Assembly (NCBI GenBank): GCA_052387095.1
Contig: JBQTJN010000066.1
Coordinates: forward strand, 1 to 11,801
Length of the DNA stretch: 11,801 nucleotides
Origin: JBQTJN01 sp052387095
GTDB taxonomy: Bacteria; Pseudomonadota; Alphaproteobacteria; Micavibrionales; Micavibrionaceae
Direction: 5' to 3'
The translations under genes and the position numbers were made by a program. Shown in pieces: positions 6,647 to 11,801 of this stretch; position 1 is the first letter of the stretch; every line of letters begins with the position of its first letter. A model generated the notes under the pieces. That model had not been told where the DNA came from and searched no databases. It saw nothing but the letters and a program-made list of their open reading frames with translations.

Positions 6647-7488
6647 GGCTCACCGATTTCGATGTGTACCGGGACATCTTGCGCGAAAAAGCGGGAATCC
6701 TGATTGCACTCGATAAAACCTCCCTGCTCGACTCGCGCCTTTCACCCGTGGCCAAACGCTGGGGTTATGCCTCTGTGGAACTGATGACGCTTTCACTCAA
6801 AGCTGTGCCAGAAAAACAGCTGGTCGAGGATGTCGTCGAGGCTATGTCCGATCACGACACTTGTTTCTTTCAATCGGGTGCTCATTTCAACGCACTGAAA
6901 AACGATATTCTCCCTTATTTTCTGAACACTCTGCAGCCTTTTGGAAAAATACGGATCTGGAGTCTCGGCTGCGCAACAGGTCAGGAGGCATGGTCCCTCG
7001 CCCTGCTGCTCAAGGAATGTGCACCGCGCCTCGCCGAAGGTCAGTGTGAAATTCTCGCCACCGACATGTCGCGCCAGATGCTTAACCGCGCCCGCGAGGC
7101 CAGTTACTCGCAATATGAGGTCCAGCGCGGCCTGCCCATCCGTACCATCTTGAAATATTTCACGCGAAATGGCGATAACTGGCAGCTGAACGGCACTATT
7201 CAAAAAATGGTTCGCTTTGAACCGTTCAATCTTTTGAAGAAAATGGATAAATTTGGCGAATTCCAGGTCATTTTCTGCCACGGCGTGCTGGGCGCCCTTG
7301 ATCCTGACGTCCGCGAAAAAACTTTGAAAAACCTTGGATTACGCCTTGCGCATGATGGCTTTCTTTTTGTAAATGATGTGGCCGTTGTGCCGGAAGGCCC
7401 GGGCCAACTGACCGCCCTGCCCGGCCATGCCGGGATTTATGTATCTCCGGACAGCCCGGCCATCGCCCGAATAATGAAAATTGAGTAA
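6643..7488 (+). CDS. CheR-type protein methyltransferase with altered catalytic residues
   Basis: CheR enzymes methylate glutamates on chemoreceptors using S-adenosylmethionine. The 281 residues have the N-terminal helical domain (about 1-85), then a Rossmann domain with SAM loop GCATGQEAWS (109-118), ATDMS (139-143) and RGLP..-L-YF (162-173). Two hallmark motifs are changed. The usual TxxFFRD reads DTCFFQSG, with Gln77 in place of Arg. The usual IFCRNVMIYFD reads IFCHGVLGALD, with Ala218 where Tyr stands. In Salmonella CheR those positions (Arg98, Tyr235) lie at the methyl-transfer site. The protein may bind SAM but methylate poorly, or act on another target. It starts inside the response-regulator stop and ends 6 bases before purH. 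No receptor gene is near. Confidence 0.85.
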   Translation: MRLTDFDVYRDILREKAGILIALDKTSLLDSRLSPVAKRWGYASVELMTLSLKAVPEKQLVEDVVEAMSDHDTCFFQSGAHFNALKNDILPYFLNTLQPFGKIRIWSLGCATGQEAWSLALLLKECAPRLAEGQCEILATDMSRQMLNRAREASYSQYEVQRGLPIRTILKYFTRNGDNWQLNGTIQKMVRFEPFNLLKKMDKFGEFQVIFCHGVLGALDPDVREKTLKNLGLRLAHDGFLFVNDVAVVPEGPGQLTALPGHAGIYVSPDSPAIARIMKIE

Positions 7489-7494
7489 AAAGAC

Positions 7495-9102
7495 ATGCCT
7501 CAGACATCCTCCCCGGCCCTGCATTTCTCTCCAAAAATCCGCCGTGCGCTGATTTCTGTTTCAGACAAAAACGACATTGAGGGATTTGTCCGGGCACTTA
7601 AAAAACACGGTGTGGAAATTCTATCAACTGGCGGTACGGCCGCCGCATTACGCAAGGCCGGCATCGGGATCAAGGATGTTTCCGATCACACAGGCTTTCC
7701 CGAGATCATGGAGGGGCGTGTCAAAACCCTGCACCCGAAAATTCACGGCGGCATTCTCGCCAAACGCAATGATGCCGCCCATCGAAAAGCACAGGCCGAT
7801 CTTGATATCGGCGATATTGATCTGCTCGTTGTTAATCTTTATCCCTTCACCAAAACGGTTCAGGGTGGCGCCGATTTCGCAGAATGCATTGAAAACATCG
7901 ATATCGGCGGGCCGGCCATGATCCGCGCAGCGGCCAAGAACCATGAATCCGTGACAATTATCGTCGATCCGAAAGATTACGACGCGGTTCTTGAAAACAT
8001 GGCGCAGAATGACGGTGCCGTTACCCCCGAATTACGCAAACGTCTCGCCGCCACGGCATTCTGCATGACGGCCCTCTACGACAGTGACATCGCAAACTGG
8101 TTCACCGGCCAGATGAGTGCGGATTTCGGTTACCCGCGCCGCCTCACATTCGGCGGCACGCTGCAACAGGTCCTGCGTTACGGCGAAAACCCGCACCAGC
8201 ATGCCGCTCTCTATACTGTAAGCGGCGACATGCGCACCGGCGCCGGCCGCGCCGCGCAAGTACAGGGCAAGGATCTGTCCTACAATAACCTTAACGATAC
8301 CGACGCCGCCTGGGAGCTCGTCTGCGAATTCGATGAGCCTGCTGTTGCCATCATCAAACACGCCAACCCTTGCGGCGTCGCTGTTGGCAAAAACACATTG
8401 GATGCCTACCGCGCCGCATATCGCTGCGACCCGACAAGCGCCTTCGGCGGCATCATTGCCCTCAACCGCCCGCTTGACCGCGAAACTGCCGCCGCGATTC
8501 TCGAACAATTCGTCGAGGTTATCATCGCGCCGGAAATCATGCCGGAAGCTCTTGATGTTCTGCGCAAAAAAGACAAGATCCGCGTTCTCGCCGCCGGGGC
8601 ATATAATAAAGGTGTGCAGGGTACGCCGCGCATGATCACCCGCATCGCCGGCGGCCTGCTGGTTCAGGATGCCGATGCCGCCCGCGTCACGGAAAAAGAT
8701 CTGGTGATTGTCACTGAACGCCAGCCAACGCCGCGGGAGCTGCACGACATGTTATTCGCCTTCACCGTCGCCAAGCACGTGAAATCGAACGCGATCGTCT
8801 ACGCCAAGGACAGCGCCACTGTCGGCATCGGCGCCGGCCAGATGAGCCGCATCGATTCTTCCCGTATCGCCGCCCTCAAGATGAAAGAGGCCGGCCTGGT
8901 CCCCGTCCCCGGGCAATCGCACCTTGTCGTGGCCTCCGACGCCTTCTTCCCCTTCGCCGATGGCCTGATTACCGCCGCCGAGGCCGGGGTTACGGCCGTG
9001 ATTCAGCCGGGCGGCTCCATTCGCGACGGGGAGGTCATCCGGGCCGCTAATGAACGGGGCCTCGCCATGGCTTTCACCGGGATCCGCCATTTCCGGCATT
9101 AA
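7495..9102 (+). CDS. purH: Bifunctional AICAR formyltransferase / IMP cyclohydrolase
   Basis: Catalyses the last two steps of purine synthesis in the cytoplasm: formylation of AICAR from 10-formyl-tetrahydrofolate, then ring closure to IMP. The 535 residues are full length (E. coli PurH about 529). The N-terminal cyclohydrolase domain (about 14-210) has SVSDK at 21-25, STGGT at 44-48, GRVKTLHPKIHGGIL at 74-88 and the NLYPF segment at 114-118. The transformylase domain carries RYGENPHQ (228-235), the catalytic pair Lys288-His289 in KHANPCG, and DPTSAFGG further on. It lies 6 bases after the cheR-like gene with a weak ribosome site (AAAAAGA), so expression probably depends on the upstream genes. 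No intrinsic terminator with a T-tract follows; a palindromic repeat begins 7 bases after the stop. Confidence 0.96.
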   Translation: MPQTSSPALHFSPKIRRALISVSDKNDIEGFVRALKKHGVEILSTGGTAAALRKAGIGIKDVSDHTGFPEIMEGRVKTLHPKIHGGILAKRNDAAHRKAQADLDIGDIDLLVVNLYPFTKTVQGGADFAECIENIDIGGPAMIRAAAKNHESVTIIVDPKDYDAVLENMAQNDGAVTPELRKRLAATAFCMTALYDSDIANWFTGQMSADFGYPRRLTFGGTLQQVLRYGENPHQHAALYTVSGDMRTGAGRAAQVQGKDLSYNNLNDTDAAWELVCEFDEPAVAIIKHANPCGVAVGKNTLDAYRAAYRCDPTSAFGGIIALNRPLDRETAAAILEQFVEVIIAPEIMPEALDVLRKKDKIRVLAAGAYNKGVQGTPRMITRIAGGLLVQDADAARVTEKDLVIVTERQPTPRELHDMLFAFTVAKHVKSNAIVYAKDSATVGIGAGQMSRIDSSRIAALKMKEAGLVPVPGQSHLVVASDAFFPFADGLITAAEAGVTAVIQPGGSIRDGEVIRAANERGLAMAFTGIRHFRH

Positions 9103-9109
9103 GTTTTTT

Positions 9110-9206
9110 CGTCATTGCGAGGAGCCACGAAGTGGCGACGCGGCAATCCAGGTGATTAATATGACCTCCTGGATCGCCACGCTCACGCTGTTCGCTCGCG
9201 ATGACG
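9110..9206. repeat. CGTCATTGCGAG palindromic repeat, copy 2
   Basis: The outer arms CGTCATTGCGAG (9110-9121) and CTCGCGATGACG (9195-9206) pair with one wobble-type change. The inner arms GGCAATCCAGG (9142-9152) and CCTGGATCGCC (9168-9178) also pair with one change. A small hairpin GCCAC-GAA-GTGGC lies at 9124-9136. It shares the outer arms, the inner arms and TGTTCGCT with copy 1 at 4523, but is about 56 bases shorter. It starts 7 bases after the purH stop. Confidence 0.85.
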
Positions 9207-9364
9207 GTGATTAAAGGTTTAGCACCGTTAATAAACCCCTCAGCACCGCCCCCCACCCTATGAAAAAACTTAAATATTATGGATAATAAAATTTGCAGGG
9301 AGGCGCTTTTTTATGTATCATGTGAGTAACGATAAAAAACAAAAATACTAAGGGTGTGAATAAA
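9207..9364. other. AT-rich intergenic region before the large orphan gene
   Basis: No gene is supported. Notable content is a C-rich patch (about 9236-9258), an AT-rich stretch (about 9261-9294) and a promoter-like pair at 9293-9321. A seven-base direct repeat AGCACCG occurs at 9221-9227 and 9242-9248. A 12-codon frame from ATG 9313 is too short to credit. Confidence 0.6.
9293..9321 (+). promoter_or_regulatory. Probable promoter for the large orphan gene
   Basis: TTGCAG (9293-9298) and TATCAT (9316-9321) are 17 bases apart. The -10 matches five of six consensus positions and the -35 three. Transcription would start near 9328, leaving a leader of about 37 bases that contains AAGGG (9350-9354), 10 bases before the ATG. 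Confidence 0.4.
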
Positions 9365-11801
9365 ATGGCGTTGGGAAATATCACATATATTGCGTTTTTT
9401 GACAAACGGGCAGATCAGGTTGATCTCGACGATCTCAGGCAATTCATTGCAGCGGTCCGGGCCGACGAACCGAAGGACAAGGAAGACTGGTACGCAATTC
9501 TCCGCCGCATGCATCTAATTCTGGATTCCGGCAATTTTCTCGCGCAGCAAAATATTTTTCGCCAGGTTTACGCCAGCAGCGCATACGAAGCCTGGAACCG
9601 TTCCCCGGAAAACGATTTCGGAAATTTTTATAGGCCCACGGCTTCAAACGACAGCATATCACCCGCCGGACTGCTGGAGACAGCGCCCATCGCCTATGCA
9701 GAGGCTTTTCATGACATGGTTGCAAAACAGCAGCTCAAAAACCGCGAAAGAACAGCCGCTGAATTTGAAGATCTAAAGCGATTTACAGGCCGGGTTATCC
9801 AGGAAAAAATAGACGCGGGCGAAACGCCCACGCCGGCAGCTGCGGTTTCCCCAAGCCCTGCCCCTGCAAATCATGGAGGTTCCGGAACTGCAAACCCGAA
9901 CCCAAATGGAAATTTCAGACCGGCATTACAGGGGGATCCTAAATTAGAAGGTCAAGAGCCCGAAGGAAAAAACCCTATCCGTGACTTGAAGAGATTCTGG
10001 GACAGAAAAGCATTTTACTGGAAAAGAGCAACCAATGCCGAATTCCATTTCCATCAAATCTCTCGCGCGCTTTTTGCCAATTTCGACGCCAAGAAAGATA
10101 CATCTCTTGTCAAATTATTTACTCTGCTGGATCCTGACGAAGCCACAAAAGGAACGCCCAAGGATTTCAACCATGTTTATAAGGCAAAACCAAAAGGCGT
10201 TGAAGATGCAGGTGACGCAGAGACAGATGGCGACGCGCAAGCAGAACAAAAAGCTGAAAAAGTCTACGACGTGCGCGGCCATCTCAATGAAATCGGCATA
10301 TTGCTGGAGCGGAACGGCAATACAGGCGAACTAGCCGAGAAGCTTGCCAAGGATCTGAAGCGGATTCAAAAAGTCGTCGAGGATATCCAGGCCCAACCCG
10401 CCCAAAGCAGAGATGACCCCATACGGGGCGGCACCAAGGCGGCAAGAATGGGCGTTTATCGCAGCCGCCCTCATCTGGAAATATTAAACGATTTCAGCCA
10501 GAAATTGGGCGCGAGAACGGCCACTCCGGCCGAACATGCGGCAGCGGTGGAGGCTCTCGATAAGCTCAACAAAATCATGCATCGCTACACGATCATCGAG
10601 CAAAGCGAAAACCAGTCGATGTTCGGTAAGCCGACGCACATGCAGACGCGTCAAAACGCGGGCCGCACGGAAATCATGTGGGACGATCCGCTTTTTGCAG
10701 GAATAGAACAGGAATACGACACTTTGCTTGGCCAGGGAGTCGATGATCCCGCGATTGTTCCCTTGTCTTCGCATTATACGCCAGGATTTGACGTTTACAC
10801 CAACAATGGATGGGGCAGCAACGGCACCGTAAGCGACAACATAAAATTCCTGATGTTCGCCTATGGCCAAAGGGGTGGGTATAGTTGCAATCTGCAAGAT
10901 ACGACGGCGTATCAGAACATGATTACAGCTTTCAACAAGCAATTCCTGACATACGGCGAGATGCTTCTAAAAGACGGGGACCTGAACGGTCTTCTTGAAG
11001 CCTGCAAATGGATCGCGCTTCAATATTCACAAGCGAGCGCACAAAAAGACGGAAAAGTTGAAGATACCGCAGACAGGGGTCTTGGAATCAACACACAGCT
11101 TAAAGGCTACATACAGGAACATGGAGATAAAAATCTATGGCCGCCTGAATTGGTCGACATGTTTGACAGCATGTTTAAGACCCAGGAACAGCTCGGCTCG
11201 AACAATCACCGGCCCTTATGGCATGAGACCTGGAAGTTTGTCAGGAACAGGGTCCTCGGCGGCGACGCGGAAAACGAATATCACTATCAAACCAAAGACG
11301 AACATGCTGATGCACGCGGATGGTTCTGGGGTTTCGGCATACCAGGCATGGCATCATGGATGAAAGAAAAAGGCGCGCCTTACTATAAATATATTTATCC
11401 CGTAACCGGAGTTTTCCGGCTTGCCAAATGGACTCCGGGCTACAACGCATATCTAAAACCTTTAGGCGGGTTCATGCTCGGGCTCACGGGAAAAGTGATT
11501 CTCGGCTCTGATGACAAGGAGAAACCCAGCAAACGCAGGGTTGCTCTAGGCTATTTCCGGAAGCTCATTATGTTGCCGGCATCGGGTTTGGGCGCATTGG
11601 TGATTACTATTCAGGCAAACAAACATAAATATTTTGGCGTGGCGGCTTCAAAAAGATACCTTGAGGACGGGACGAAAAAAATATACGCCCCTTCATCGCC
11701 TGCCCCCAGAGCCTTGACACGGACTAATAGCACAGCAGCCAATGGTATAGTTGTCGGCACCATTGCAACAGTCCTGAGCGGTGCCGGCGCTATGAACATC
11801 A
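9365..11801 (+). CDS. Large protein of unknown function, 3' end outside the window
   Basis: I do not recognise this protein. The frame is open from ATG 9365 for 812 codons to the window edge, checked codon by codon with no stop. The start follows AAGGG (9350-9354). No signal peptide is visible; the N-terminus (MALGNITYIAFFDKRADQ) looks cytoplasmic and globular. A Pro/Ala/Gly/Asn-rich linker spans about 153-205, an acidic Ala/Asp/Glu segment 280-299, and a helical, possibly coiled-coil stretch about 303-344. A Trp/Tyr/Gly-rich region follows at roughly 650-720. Two likely membrane segments are 734-750 (LIMLPASGLGALVITIQ, flanked by Lys/Arg) and 794-812 at the edge. Only two cysteines appear (508, 547). 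It has lower G+C than the operon before it and uses more A/T-ending codons, which fits transfer or rapid evolution. A secreted or envelope protein is possible but unproven. Confidence 0.85.
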   Translation, partial: MALGNITYIAFFDKRADQVDLDDLRQFIAAVRADEPKDKEDWYAILRRMHLILDSGNFLAQQNIFRQVYASSAYEAWNRSPENDFGNFYRPTASNDSISPAGLLETAPIAYAEAFHDMVAKQQLKNRERTAAEFEDLKRFTGRVIQEKIDAGETPTPAAAVSPSPAPANHGGSGTANPNPNGNFRPALQGDPKLEGQEPEGKNPIRDLKRFWDRKAFYWKRATNAEFHFHQISRALFANFDAKKDTSLVKLFTLLDPDEATKGTPKDFNHVYKAKPKGVEDAGDAETDGDAQAEQKAEKVYDVRGHLNEIGILLERNGNTGELAEKLAKDLKRIQKVVEDIQAQPAQSRDDPIRGGTKAARMGVYRSRPHLEILNDFSQKLGARTATPAEHAAAVEALDKLNKIMHRYTIIEQSENQSMFGKPTHMQTRQNAGRTEIMWDDPLFAGIEQEYDTLLGQGVDDPAIVPLSSHYTPGFDVYTNNGWGSNGTVSDNIKFLMFAYGQRGGYSCNLQDTTAYQNMITAFNKQFLTYGEMLLKDGDLNGLLEACKWIALQYSQASAQKDGKVEDTADRGLGINTQLKGYIQEHGDKNLWPPELVDMFDSMFKTQEQLGSNNHRPLWHETWKFVRNRVLGGDAENEYHYQTKDEHADARGWFWGFGIPGMASWMKEKGAPYYKYIYPVTGVFRLAKWTPGYNAYLKPLGGFMLGLTGKVILGSDDKEKPSKRRVALGYFRKLIMLPASGLGALVITIQANKHKYFGVAASKRYLEDGTKKIYAPSSPAPRALTRTNSTAANGIVVGTIATVLSGAGAMNI

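Noticed and set aside
8032..8745. 237-codon minus-strand frame opposite purH
   Set aside because: purH is full length with all motifs on the plus strand; long antisense frames are expected in G+C-rich coding DNA.
9103..9206. Intrinsic terminator for purH
   Set aside because: The T-tract (9104-9109) comes before the hairpin, not after it, so it does not fit plus-strand intrinsic termination.
9221..9248. AGCACCG direct repeat with 21-base period as an operator
   Set aside because: Seven bases shared twice in a C-rich patch is too little evidence, although two helical turns apart is suggestive.
9313..9351. Small frame of 12 codons before the orphan gene, as a possible leader peptide
   Set aside because: The GGGAGG upstream is too far away, the peptide has no run of any amino acid suggesting attenuation, and it overlaps the predicted promoter -10 region.
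9207..9364. CtrA binding site expected near a ChpT-linked locus
   Set aside because: No TTAA-N7-TTAA pair was found; the nearest TTAA pair here is 13 bases apart.
10484..10942. 152-codon minus-strand frame opposite the orphan gene
   Set aside because: It lies within the 812-codon plus-strand frame, which has start signals; its composition looks like a complementary-strand shadow.

Overview
The window looks like chromosomal DNA from an alphaproteobacterium. The best markers are a ChpT-type histidine phosphotransferase (a CtrA-pathway protein confined to Alphaproteobacteria), a small membrane J-protein with a C-terminal HPD domain like TimB/Tim14, and an S21 protein with the alphaproteobacterial VRDNNVEQAL and EKPSE signatures. 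The order cannot be fixed from sequence alone. Most genes are GC-rich and prefer C/G-ending codons. No rRNA, tRNA, CRISPR array, transposase or integrase was seen.

Left part (1-4513): a 148-base leader of uncertain content is followed by yejF, the twin-ATPase subunit of an oligopeptide/microcin C type importer. Next come a cluster of overlapping hairpins, rpsU (best start a TTG) and a bidirectional terminator. The convergent minus-strand gene encodes an M24B aminopeptidase P. It is divergent from the TimB-like J-protein gene, and a short promoter region separates the two. Peptide import and X-Pro peptide cleavage sit side by side, which may reflect peptide use, though the genes are not co-transcribed.

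Middle (4514-9207): galU, chpT, a single-domain response regulator, a CheR-like methyltransferase and purH are tightly packed on the plus strand (10-base gap, two ATGA overlaps, 6-base gap). They look like one transcription unit. It is bracketed on both sides by copies of the same CGTCATTGCGAG palindromic repeat. The cluster joins a cell-cycle phosphorelay protein to a receiver and a methyltransferase whose usual catalytic Arg and Tyr positions are substituted.

Right part (9208-11801): after an AT-rich intergenic stretch with a plausible promoter, an open reading frame starts at 9365 and stays open for 812 codons to the window edge. It is clearly poorer in G+C than the operon before it (about 47% against about 62% in hand-counted samples). 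It resembles no family I recognise. It has a Pro/Ala/Gly linker, an acidic segment, a helical stretch, only two cysteines and two likely membrane segments near the visible end. It is the strongest candidate here for undescribed biology.
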